Shown here one piece after another: positions 25,934 to 35,791 of a DNA stretch of 64,000 nucleotides. The stretch comes from Terriglobales bacterium (GTDB lineage Bacteria > Acidobacteriota > Terriglobia > Terriglobales > Acidobacteriaceae). The position numbers and the translations under genes were made by a program. The stretch lies in NCBI GenBank assembly GCA_035567895.1, contig DATMPC010000022.1, positions 1 through 64,000 of the forward strand, in the 5' to 3' direction. The stretch's first letter is position 1. Each line of letters starts with the position of its first letter. The notes beneath the pieces are model-generated. The model was not told the origin of the DNA. It did not search any database and was given only the letters and a program-made list of their open reading frames with translations.

Positions 25934-26070
25934 CGCAGAGGTACGGCGATTCTAGCGTGCCGAGTTTGGATTTCGCCCGCTTGTCCCGCGTAAGTACCGT
26001 CCCTTCCGTTCGTTGACACTCCGGAGCCCCTGAAACAGACTGAATCCACCCCCCGAACAACGAGGATCCA

Positions 26071-26388
26071 ATGGCCAAGTGCCCTCGCTGCACTCATGAA
26101 ATCTCAACACCCTCCGTATTCGACTTGCAGCGGTGGGCGCGTCTCGCCTGCGACCAATGCGGATCCAGGCTACAGGCCAAAGGCCCTCGTTCACTCGCCT
26201 TCGCCCCACTAGTTGCGAGTTTGCCTGTGCTTGGCATGCAGGGGCGCCCGTTCGCGGCAGTGGCAGTCGTCCTCATGGTGGTTGTTAATGCCGTAATCCT
26301 CACCGACCTCATGCGCCCGCGGTTGCGCCTGCGCAAACACCAACCTCAACCAGAAGTTGATTTAACCTCAGCGTTTCCAAGTAGCTAG
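26071..26388 (+). CDS. Small zinc-ribbon membrane protein
   Basis: A 105-residue protein. Two CxxC pairs (CPRCTHEI near residue 4 and CDQCGSRL near residue 27) form a probable zinc ribbon. One membrane helix follows at about residues 48-80 (VASLPVLG, then AAVAVVLMVVVNAVILTDL), with a basic tail. It is probably a one-pass inner-membrane protein of unknown role. The pairs and helix argue for a real gene despite the small size. Confidence 0.7.
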   Translation: MAKCPRCTHEISTPSVFDLQRWARLACDQCGSRLQAKGPRSLAFAPLVASLPVLGMQGRPFAAVAVVLMVVVNAVILTDLMRPRLRLRKHQPQPEVDLTSAFPSS

Positions 26389-26410
26389 CGGACGCGTGTC
26401 GCTCCGACGT

Positions 26411-26440
26411 TTGACCCTATTTTTTGCACCGTGTTATAAA
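26411..26440 (+). promoter_or_regulatory. Sigma-70 promoter of the pyrophosphatase leader
   Basis: TTGACC (26411-26416) and TATAAA (26435-26440) with an 18-base spacer; reading the -10 as TTATAA gives 17. This is the best sigma-70 match in the window. Transcription would begin near 26447, just where the structured leader begins. Confidence 0.75.
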
Positions 26441-26446
26441 CAGGAG

Positions 26447-26729
26447 TTTGCCTCGCCCCGGTTTAAGTGTCTGTGCTGACAGGGCATGAGGCAAAAAGTA
26501 GTCCCACCCTGAGTACGGGGTCCCCAGCAGGCGCCGCTGTTGCGGCTGATGGGGTGCAATGTTCTATCCGGTTGGCGGATAGAACGGGAGACGCGGCCAA
26601 GCTTCAGAACACCATTCGAGTGGAAGCGCGGGTTCCGGGACTGCGACGTCGCCTATTTCAGGCGATGAGTGTGGATTGATCCCTTCAACTCGAAAACTGA
26701 ACTCTAAAAGTTTGTTCTGGAGGAATTTT
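26447..26729 (+). ncRNA. Structured 5' leader of hppA, riboswitch candidate
   Basis: About 280 untranslated bases between promoter and start codon. An outer stem TTTGCCTC (26447-26454) / GAGGCAAA (26488-26495) encloses GCCC/GGGC (26455-26458 with 26482-26485) and TGTC/GACA (26468-26471 with 26478-26481). Further hairpins follow: CCCCA...TGGGG around 26522-26554 and a perfect 10-bp GTTCTATCCG / CGGATAGAAC at 26561-26585. It matches no riboswitch class that I can name. Confidence 0.5.
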
Positions 26730-29234
<2,505 letters not shown>

Positions 29235-29257
29235 CTGGAAGCGTTCAAACGATTCAG

Positions 29258-29286
29258 ATGCCGTCTCGAAATGGGACGGCATTTTT
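29258..29286 (+). terminator. Terminator after hppA
   Basis: Stem ATGCCGTCTC / GGGACGGCAT (one T-G pair), 5-base loop, followed by TTTTT, 23 bases after the hppA stop. Confidence 0.85.
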
Positions 29287-29380
29287 ACTTCATTGCGAGA
29301 TATCGATCGGGGTGGCCGTTTGTTCATCTCTGATTCGTTCTGCTACCCTGCCAGCAATTCAGTTGTAACGAGGATCACCA

Positions 29381-31177
29381 ATGCAGTCATCATCCCGATT
29401 CTTCTTCCTCTTACTCGTTGGCTTCAGCCTCTCCGCATTTGCAGCTGACAAGAAGTCTGTCCCCCAACCTGCTGACTCATCGCTAGCGATCGCTCAATCG
29501 CAGCGGGAAAACCTTGACTACGGCATGTATCAGCGCATCCGCGACGAGGCGATTGGGCACTCGCACATCATGGAATACGCCTCCGGCCTGATGGATGGAA
29601 TCGGCCCACGTCTCACAGGCTCCCCAAACGCCAGGCGAGCAAACGAGTGGACTCGCGATCAACTTACAGCGATGGGCTGCAGCAACGCCCACCTCGAAGA
29701 CTGGGGTGAATTCGGCATGGGGTGGCAGCAGGTAAATACCTGGGCTCGTATGTCTTCGCCCGACACTGCAGTTTTCATCGCACAAGCATCGCCGTGGTCA
29801 CCCTCCACCAATGGCGCAGTAAGCGCTCCTGCAACCTGGGTAGACATCAAAGACGAGAAAGATTTTGAGAAATACAAAGGGAAGCTGGCAGGAAAGATCG
29901 TTCTTTACGGCGAGATGCGCGAGGTGAAGCCGGTCGACAAGGCTCTCTTTAGTCATCTGGAAGATGACGATCTCAGGAAGCTGGCCGACTACCCCTTAGC
30001 CAGGCGCGAAGGCGATGGCTTTCAAACGTTCCTCAAACGCCTCGAGTTTCGCGAAAAGGTTGGAAAATTCTTTGCCGACGAGAAGGCCGTCGCGGTAATC
30101 GTTCCAAGCCGCGATGGACGCAACAACGGCGGTTCCGGCGGAACCATCTTCGACGACACCGGCTCCACCTTTGGCTGGTTTGTCTACCGGCGCGAACATG
30201 CCAGTCCAATTCCGAGCGCAGTAATGGCAATCGAGAACTACGGGCGCGTTTACCGACTGCTCAAAGCGCATGTGCCGGTGAATATCGAAATGAACATCGA
30301 TGCCAAGTTCACCGGTGACCACGAACATGGCTTCGACACTATCGCCGAAATTCCGGGAGCTGATCCCAGGCTCAAAGATGAAGTCGTGATGGTCGGTGGC
30401 CACCTTGATTCCTGGGCTTCGGGAACAGGAGCTACCGACAACGGAGCCGGCACGGTAGTGGCGATGGAGGTGATGCGCATTCTCAATTCCCTCCAGGTGA
30501 AACCGCGCCGCACGATTCGCATCGGTCTATGGACTGGAGAAGAACAAGGCGAATTCGGATCCTACGGCTACGTAAAGCAACACTTCGGATTTGTTCCTCG
30601 ATCTACTGAGGCAGACCAACTTAAGCTCACCGAATTTGACCGCAAGCCGGCTGGCCCCGTGGAGACCAAACCCGAATATCAAAAGATTTCCGCATACTTC
30701 AACCTCGACAACGGCAGTGGACGTATTCGTGGAGTTTATCTGCAGGAGAACGCCGCTCTCGCTCCTATCTTTGCGCAGTGGATGGAGCCGCTAAGAGATC
30801 TTGGGGTTACCACCATTACTATGCGCAACACCGGTGGCACCGACCACGAGGCTTTCGACTCCATTGGTGTGCCCGGGTTTCAGTTCATTCAGGATCGCCT
30901 GGACTACGGATCACGGACGCACCACTCCAATATGGATACCTATGAGCGCTTGCAGGAAGAGGATCTGGCCCAGGCTGCTGCCGTGGAAACAATCTTCGTC
31001 TATAACGCCGCGATGCGCGATCAGATGCTGCCGCGTAAAGCTTTCCCTCATCCAGAACTTGAAGAGCAACGCAATGCGCCCCTGAAGAGCGCTATGCCCG
31101 GGGCGGAGATTCAGGAAAAGGACGCCAAAGAAAAGGCGGAGAAGGCAGAACAAGGCACACCCTCCCGATCCCAATAA
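29381..31177 (+). CDS. Exported M28-family metallopeptidase with PA domain
   Basis: A 598-residue secreted peptidase. Signal peptide MQSSSRFFFLLLVGFSLSAFA. A protease-associated domain occupies about residues 130-280. The M28 catalytic domain shows GGHLDSWASGTGATDNGAG (first His and bridging Asp), TGEEQGEFGSYG (catalytic Glu and metal Glu), and THHSNMDTYERL (last His), so the di-zinc site looks complete. Related enzymes are aminopeptidases or carboxypeptidases of the glutamate-carboxypeptidase type. The C-terminal 30 residues are a Lys/Glu/Ala-rich tail. It is transcribed alone; the short spacer upstream follows the hppA terminator. Confidence 0.93.
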   Translation: MQSSSRFFFLLLVGFSLSAFAADKKSVPQPADSSLAIAQSQRENLDYGMYQRIRDEAIGHSHIMEYASGLMDGIGPRLTGSPNARRANEWTRDQLTAMGCSNAHLEDWGEFGMGWQQVNTWARMSSPDTAVFIAQASPWSPSTNGAVSAPATWVDIKDEKDFEKYKGKLAGKIVLYGEMREVKPVDKALFSHLEDDDLRKLADYPLARREGDGFQTFLKRLEFREKVGKFFADEKAVAVIVPSRDGRNNGGSGGTIFDDTGSTFGWFVYRREHASPIPSAVMAIENYGRVYRLLKAHVPVNIEMNIDAKFTGDHEHGFDTIAEIPGADPRLKDEVVMVGGHLDSWASGTGATDNGAGTVVAMEVMRILNSLQVKPRRTIRIGLWTGEEQGEFGSYGYVKQHFGFVPRSTEADQLKLTEFDRKPAGPVETKPEYQKISAYFNLDNGSGRIRGVYLQENAALAPIFAQWMEPLRDLGVTTITMRNTGGTDHEAFDSIGVPGFQFIQDRLDYGSRTHHSNMDTYERLQEEDLAQAAAVETIFVYNAAMRDQMLPRKAFPHPELEEQRNAPLKSAMPGAEIQEKDAKEKAEKAEQGTPSRSQ

Positions 31178-31262
31178 GATCAAGACACACGTAGGTTTTT
31201 GCTGGGTTTTGGAGTAAATTGACGAAACATCCCCGCAACCCCCAGCATCCAATGAAGTGAAA

Positions 31263-31319
31263 TCGCAAGGCTAAACGGCCTTTGGGCAGATATGCCTTTG
31301 TTGGGCAACAAGGAAGCGA
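31263..31319 (+). promoter_or_regulatory. Compact three-hairpin leader before a small gene
   Basis: TCGC (31263-31266) and GCGA (31316-31319) can close a junction holding three hairpins: AAGGC/GCCTT, GGCA/TGCC and TTGTT/AACAA. The AAGGAG ribosome site follows at once. Suggestive of cis-regulation, but the stems are short. Confidence 0.3.
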
Positions 31320-31332
31320 AGGAGTAAGAGTC

Positions 31333-31644
31333 GTGAACCAACGGCTGAAACAACTCATGAAAGAGCTGGGAGAGGCGATCAACGAATCGCTCTCCGAAGC
31401 AGAACCGATTGCGCAGGTGATCGGCCGGATTAAAGGCGAGGGATACGATGTGTTCCTGGTAATGGAAGCCACGGTCGGCTTCAATCGGCGCGAAGACGAC
31501 GAATCGGCGTCAGCAACTGTGCGGGGAAACAAGTCTTTGACGGCCGTTCCAGATCTGCAGATCAACGCGCAGGATCTTCGTTTCCTAAAATCGCTGCGTA
31601 TCAGCCTCTCGGAAGCTCGCGACGTAAAAGATTCCGCTGCTTGA
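31333..31644 (+). CDS. Small conserved-looking protein of unknown function
   Basis: From the GTG at 31333 the product is 103 residues: an N-terminal amphipathic helix (NQRLKQLMKELGEAINES), a small alpha/beta region with VIGRIKGEGYDVFLVMEATV, and a polar tail. No signal peptide or membrane segment. The GTG is chosen because AAGGAG lies 8 bases before it; a frame open to an ATG at 31282 has no site. Unrecognised; the strong ribosome site, leader hairpins and following terminator support a real monocistronic gene. Confidence 0.7.
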   Translation: MNQRLKQLMKELGEAINESLSEAEPIAQVIGRIKGEGYDVFLVMEATVGFNRREDDESASATVRGNKSLTAVPDLQINAQDLRFLKSLRISLSEARDVKDSAA

Positions 31645-31674
31645 GTTCCTTTTAGGTTCTATCCAGATTTCAGC

Positions 31675-31706
31675 AACCCGGAGCAGAGGCTCCGGGTTTT
31701 GCTTTT
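31675..31706 (+). terminator. Terminator after the small gene
   Basis: Perfect 10-bp stem AACCCGGAGC / GCTCCGGGTT with a 4-base loop, followed by TTGCTTTT. Confidence 0.9.
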
Positions 31707-31789
31707 AGCTGTTATCATCGTCTGTTTTCGGGTCGCTGTCCGGCCCGCCTACAAAGTCGCACTCGGATTCGCAGCACATTCGCTAGATC

Positions 31790-33043
31790 ATGAAGGACAC
31801 ACTCGGAGTCTTACTGGCCGGAGGCGCGGGCGAGCGTCTCTTCCCGCTTACGCGCGACCGCGCCAAACCTGCGGTGACCTTCGGCGGCAACTACCGCATT
31901 ATCGACATCAGCCTATCCAACTGCATCAACTCAGACCTGCGCAAGGTCTATATCCTCACGCAATACAAGGCGCTGTCACTCAACCGTCATATCCGCGAGG
32001 GCTGGGGCACGATCGTCGCGAGCGAACTTGGCGAGTTCATCGAGATCCTGCCGCCGATGAAGCGCGTCAGCGAAAACTGGTACATGGGCACGGCTGACGC
32101 TGTGTATCAAAACATTTACTCCATCGGAAGCGAGCAGCCGAAGTACGTCCTCATCCTCTCAGGCGACCACATCTACAAGATGAACTACGACCTGATGATG
32201 CGGCAGCATGTCGATGCAAATGCAGACGTTACGCTGGCTACGATTCTCATCGATCCAAGTGAATCGTCGCGCTTCGGAGTAGTGGACATCGACCGCGAGA
32301 GCCGGGTAGTCGGATTTGAAGAGAAGCCCAAATCAACACAGCTCCGCTCTCCCTTCAATCCGAATATGTGCTCGGGATCGATGGGCGTCTATCTGTTCAA
32401 CACTGACGTGTTGTTGCCCGCGCTATTGAAGGATGCCGAAGATCCCGAATCCTCTCACGACTTCGGCCACGACATTCTCCCCAAGCTTCTGGAGGAGTAC
32501 CGGGTTTACGCCTTTAACTTCATCGACGAAAACAAGAAGGAAGCGCTCTACTGGCGCGACGTCGGCACACTCGACGCCTACTTCGACGCCAACATGGACG
32601 TGGTCGCGGTATCGCCGGTCTTCAACCTGTACGACAAAGCCTGGCCGATCCGCACGCATCAACGCCAATATCCTCCGGCTAAATTTGTTTTCAGCGAACC
32701 TGGACGCACAGGAATGGCAGTGGATTCAGTCGTCTCGTCGGGATGCATCATCTCCGGCGCGGCAGTGCGGAAATGCGTAATGTCGCCGGATGTGCGCGTG
32801 AACTCCTATGCTGAAGTGGAGTCGTGCATTATCTTTTCGCACGTAAACATCGGGCGCCATTGCCGCATTCGACGGGCCATCGTTGACCGCGACGTCCACA
32901 TTCCTGAAGGCAGCGTGATCGGCTACGACGCGGAAGAAGATAAGCGCAACTACTTCGTCACCGACAGCGGGATCACCGTGGTGACCCGCGACTACTCCCT
33001 CTTCGAATCGCCCGTCGCGGTGGATTACTTCACGTCAGAATAG
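31790..33043 (+). CDS. glgC: Glucose-1-phosphate adenylyltransferase
   Basis: A 417-residue enzyme making ADP-glucose for glycogen synthesis. The nucleotidyltransferase signature is GVLLAGGAGERLFPLTRDRA followed by KPAVTFGGNYRIIDI; substrate motifs WYMGTADAVYQNI and GVVDIDRESRVVGFEEKPK are present. The C-terminal left-handed beta-helix contains SVVSSGCIISGAAVRKCVMS and GRHCRIRRAIVDRDVHIPEG. Length is normal for the bacterial homotetramer. No other glycogen gene is nearby. It is followed after 7 bases by a small membrane-protein gene. Confidence 0.96.
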   Translation: MKDTLGVLLAGGAGERLFPLTRDRAKPAVTFGGNYRIIDISLSNCINSDLRKVYILTQYKALSLNRHIREGWGTIVASELGEFIEILPPMKRVSENWYMGTADAVYQNIYSIGSEQPKYVLILSGDHIYKMNYDLMMRQHVDANADVTLATILIDPSESSRFGVVDIDRESRVVGFEEKPKSTQLRSPFNPNMCSGSMGVYLFNTDVLLPALLKDAEDPESSHDFGHDILPKLLEEYRVYAFNFIDENKKEALYWRDVGTLDAYFDANMDVVAVSPVFNLYDKAWPIRTHQRQYPPAKFVFSEPGRTGMAVDSVVSSGCIISGAAVRKCVMSPDVRVNSYAEVESCIIFSHVNIGRHCRIRRAIVDRDVHIPEGSVIGYDAEEDKRNYFVTDSGITVVTRDYSLFESPVAVDYFTSE

Positions 33044-33050
33044 CGGGCAG

Positions 33051-33305
33051 ATGCTCAATCGCTTTCTGAATACCCGGATACCCTCGATCCTCTCGGCGCT
33101 CGCGTTCATCGTTTTCTCGCTATTGTTTATTCGCGCGCTCGTCGGAGCGCGTGAGCCAGCTACAGCTACCCCAGAGGTGCTTCACGGATTGATTCTGTGG
33201 GGCATTCTTGCACTTGCAGCCATGCTGGCCTTCTGCCTGTCTCTCATGAGGGTGACCCGCTACCGGCGAAGCCTGCCGGACAGACCACGGCGACAAAGCT
33301 CATGA
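33051..33305 (+). CDS. Small two-helix membrane protein
   Basis: An 84-residue protein with two hydrophobic helices (SILSALAFIVFSLLFIRALV and LILWGILALAAMLAFCLSLM) and a basic C-terminus. It starts 7 bases after glgC and so is probably co-transcribed. No family recognised. A REP element begins four bases after its stop. Confidence 0.6.
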   Translation: MLNRFLNTRIPSILSALAFIVFSLLFIRALVGAREPATATPEVLHGLILWGILALAAMLAFCLSLMRVTRYRRSLPDRPRRQSS

Positions 33306-33308
33306 AAT

Positions 33309-33428
33309 GTGGCACAGCCGCCCTCGGCTGTGGCAGGCTTGTGAGACGCCAACACCGGCCAGCTGCTTACGGCGATTTCCGGCAGCGCTGAGTAAGTCAA
33401 AACCCACAGCCGAGGGCGGCTGTGCCAC
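33309..33428. repeat. Inverted REP-like pair (GTGGCACAGCCG family)
   Basis: GTGGCACAGCCGCCCTCGGC (33309 onward, 25 bases to 33333) and its exact inverted copy ending at 33428 flank 70 bases of unique sequence. Each arm is itself an imperfect hairpin beginning with GTGG, the layout of REP/BIME elements mobilised by RAYT proteins. Further copies lie at 39113-39136 and 58629-58650. Confidence 0.85.
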
Positions 33429-33511
33429 CGGGCCGAAAAATTCGTTGGATGTCGATAATACGTGCGTCAAACGTCGCTCTATCAGAGGCAGGAACATAAG
33501 GAGGGGGTTGA

Positions 33512-33895
33512 ATGCGCTACATGTTGCTGGTCTACTCACGAGAGGAAGCTCCCGCCTATCCGGAATCGATGCAGCAGATCGCCGAAACCCACCGGATGCT
33601 AATGGCCGAGGCAACGGCGAAAGGCATCCTTGAGGGAGCTGAGCCTCTCAGGCCCACAACGACGGCGACCACGGTTCGGCCGCAAAACGGCAAGTCCATC
33701 GTCCTTGACGGCCCATTTGCCGAAACAAAGGAACAGCTCGCCGGATACTACATCCTCAACTGCAAGGATTTGGATGAGGCCATCGAGTGGGCGCAGAAGA
33801 TACCCACCGGATGCGCGGGAGCCGAAGGATGCATCGAAATTCGTCCGCTGCTGGAAAAGCCTGCGCACCTGCTGGTAGAGGCCGCGCACCATTGA
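33512..33895 (+). CDS. YCII-related (DGPF) protein
   Basis: A 127-residue YCII-fold protein: [17 protein letters not shown] at the start, then [20 protein letters not shown], the DGPF motif that names the group, and IEIRPLLE at the end. DGPF proteins are the conserved partners of ECF42 sigma factors; their exact role is unknown. GGAGGGGG precedes the ATG. The TGA overlaps the TTG start of the sigma-factor gene (TTGA), so the two are translationally coupled. Confidence 0.92.
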   Translation: MRYMLLVYSREEAPAYPESMQQIAETHRMLMAEATAKGILEGAEPLRPTTTATTVRPQNGKSIVLDGPFAETKEQLAGYYILNCKDLDEAIEWAQKIPTGCAGAEGCIEIRPLLEKPAHLLVEAAHH

Positions 33896-35148
33896 CCACG
33901 GATTGGGAGGCAGCGGCAGAGTCCGTTTTCCGCGAGGAGTCGGGGAAAATCATTGCGACACTGATCCGCCTGTCAGGATCGTTCGATCGCGCCGAGGATG
34001 CGGTCCAGGAGGCTTTCACCTCTGCGCTGGCGTCGTGGCCCAAAACAGGAATCCCAACCAATCCCGCCGCGTGGCTGATGACCACCGCCCATCGCAAGCT
34101 GATCGACCAGGGAAGGCGGGAACGCACTCAGCGGGAAAAAGAAGATTCGGTCCGCTATGAAATTGAAGCCTTTCGCCCTGCCAGCGAACCAGAACTCGAG
34201 ACCGCTATGCACCTGCCCGACGATCGTCTGCGCTTGATCTTCACCTGCTGCCACCCTGCGTTGAATCAGGAAGGGCAAGTAGCATTGACACTGAGGACGC
34301 TAGGTGGGCTCAGCACTCCGGAAATCGCGAAAGCGTTTCTCCTTCCGGAACCCACGCTGGCTCAGCGCCTGGTCCGCGCCAAGCGCAAGATCCAGGAAGC
34401 GCACATTCCGTACGAAGTTCCACCCCCCGAACGCCTGCCTGAACGCCTCGAATCCGTACAAACCGTGATCTACCTGATCTTCAACGAAGGATATGTTGCA
34501 ACCGCCGGCGAGCAGCTCGTGCGTACCGACCTTTGTGCTGAGGCGATCCGCCTGTGCCGTGTGCTGGGCGACCTGATGCCGGGGCAGGCAGAGAATCTAG
34601 CTCTGCTGGCGCTAATGCTGCTCCATGATTCCCGCCGTTTCGCCCGTGTTCGAGACAGCCAACTGGTCACACTCGAAGACCAAGACCGCACGCTGTGGGA
34701 CCAGAACAAAATTGCAGAAGGACTCGAGCTGGTGCACAAGGCAGTGAGGCGAGGCCCCGTAGGACAATACCAACTGCAAGCCGCCATCGCTGCCCTGCAC
34801 AGCGAAGCCAAGATACCTACAGAAACAGACTGGCCACAGATCGCTGCGCTGTACGAAAAGCTTCTCGAATTCAATGCCTCTCCAGTAATCGCGCTGAATC
34901 ACGCCGTAGCAGTGGCAATGGGCGCTGGTTTGGAAGAGGGACTCAAACAAATTGAAGTAGTCGGAGCCTCAGGGGAGTTAGACCGCTATTACCTATTTCA
35001 CGCAGCCCAAGCCGACATCCTGCGCAGAATGGGACGCAGGAAAGAATCAGCCACCGCATACACAAAGGCGCTGGAACTCGCGACGAACCGGGTCGAGCAA
35101 CAGTACTTGCGTCGGCGCCTAAAGGAGGTACAGAACCACTTGCGGTAG
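33892..35148 (+). CDS. ECF42-type RNA polymerase sigma factor with C-terminal extension
   Basis: A 418-residue ECF sigma. Region 2 is about residues 10-75 ([16 protein letters not shown], then [20 protein letters not shown]), region 4 about residues 105-170 ([31 protein letters not shown]). The remaining 240 residues are a helical, TPR-like extension ([22 protein letters not shown] and onward) that in ECF42 proteins is needed for activity and replaces an anti-sigma factor. The TTG start overlaps the stop of the DGPF gene. Frame is open upstream, but sequence there is antisense-like, so this start is preferred. Confidence 0.92.
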   Translation: MTTDWEAAAESVFREESGKIIATLIRLSGSFDRAEDAVQEAFTSALASWPKTGIPTNPAAWLMTTAHRKLIDQGRRERTQREKEDSVRYEIEAFRPASEPELETAMHLPDDRLRLIFTCCHPALNQEGQVALTLRTLGGLSTPEIAKAFLLPEPTLAQRLVRAKRKIQEAHIPYEVPPPERLPERLESVQTVIYLIFNEGYVATAGEQLVRTDLCAEAIRLCRVLGDLMPGQAENLALLALMLLHDSRRFARVRDSQLVTLEDQDRTLWDQNKIAEGLELVHKAVRRGPVGQYQLQAAIAALHSEAKIPTETDWPQIAALYEKLLEFNASPVIALNHAVAVAMGAGLEEGLKQIEVVGASGELDRYYLFHAAQADILRRMGRRKESATAYTKALELATNRVEQQYLRRRLKEVQNHLR

Positions 35149-35213
35149 CGCGTGCGGGCAATTCGTGTTGATGTGTGCCATCCGGCGCGTTCAGAACGCA
35201 AAAGTCCCAACGG

Positions 35214-35774
35214 CAACTACTCACGCAGAAGAACGCAGATTTACGGATGCACACAGATCGCTAAGGGATTTGGGCTATGATGTCTCGCCCTATGGCGGAT
35301 CAAGATTATAAGCATGCTGAGTTGACGGAGAAACTAATCGGAATTTTCTTTGAGGTTTACAACGAGCTTGGCCATGGGTTTCTGGAAAGCGTATATGAGC
35401 AGGCTTATGTGCTCGTTCTGACCTCGAAGGGAATACAGTTTCAGCAACAATGTCCGGTGAATGTCATGTTTCGCGGCGCCAATGTCGGGGAGTTTTGTGC
35501 CGACCTAATCGTCGAACAGGCCGTGATCGTTGAAATGAAGGCCGTTCAGAAACTCGATCTCAGCCATGAAAAACAGTTACTCAATTACTTGCGAGCAACG
35601 GATCTTGAGGTAGGCCTTCTACTCAATTTTGGTCCAAGCGCTCAAATCCGCCGACTGATTCTCGAGAACGAACGCAAGCGTCTGCGCAGAAAGGCGGTAG
35701 GCTCCAGCCTCTAAGCAACAATCCCAAAAATCTGCGTGCATCCCTAAATCTGCGTTCATCTGCGTGAGTAGTTG
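35214..35774. mobile_element. 561-bp inverted-repeat cassette carrying a GxxExxY gene
   Basis: Terminal inverted repeats of 45 bases, 35214-35258 and 35730-35774, match at 42 of 45 positions; each starts CAACTACTCACGCAG. They enclose one gene and nothing else, with short gaps (18 and 15 bases). There is no transposase, so the unit would be non-autonomous, or the repeats serve another purpose such as RNA structure. Confidence 0.75.
35277..35714 (+). CDS. GxxExxY family protein (PD-(D/E)XK nuclease-like)
   Basis: A 145-residue protein of the GxxExxY family: LIGIFFEVYNELGHGFLESVYEQA contains the GFLESVY signature, then a nuclease-like core FCADLIVEQAVIVEMKAVQKL (D..E.K arrangement of PD-(D/E)XK folds) and HEKQLLNYLRATDLEVGLLLNFG. 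The biochemical function is unknown. It lies alone inside a pair of 45-bp inverted repeats. The start could be 35277 or the ATG at 35292, which yields the more usual N-terminus MADQDYKHAELTEKLIG. Confidence 0.9.
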   Translation: MMSRPMADQDYKHAELTEKLIGIFFEVYNELGHGFLESVYEQAYVLVLTSKGIQFQQQCPVNVMFRGANVGEFCADLIVEQAVIVEMKAVQKLDLSHEKQLLNYLRATDLEVGLLLNFGPSAQIRRLILENERKRLRRKAVGSSL

Positions 35775-35791
35775 ATTTTTCGCCGAGCTGC

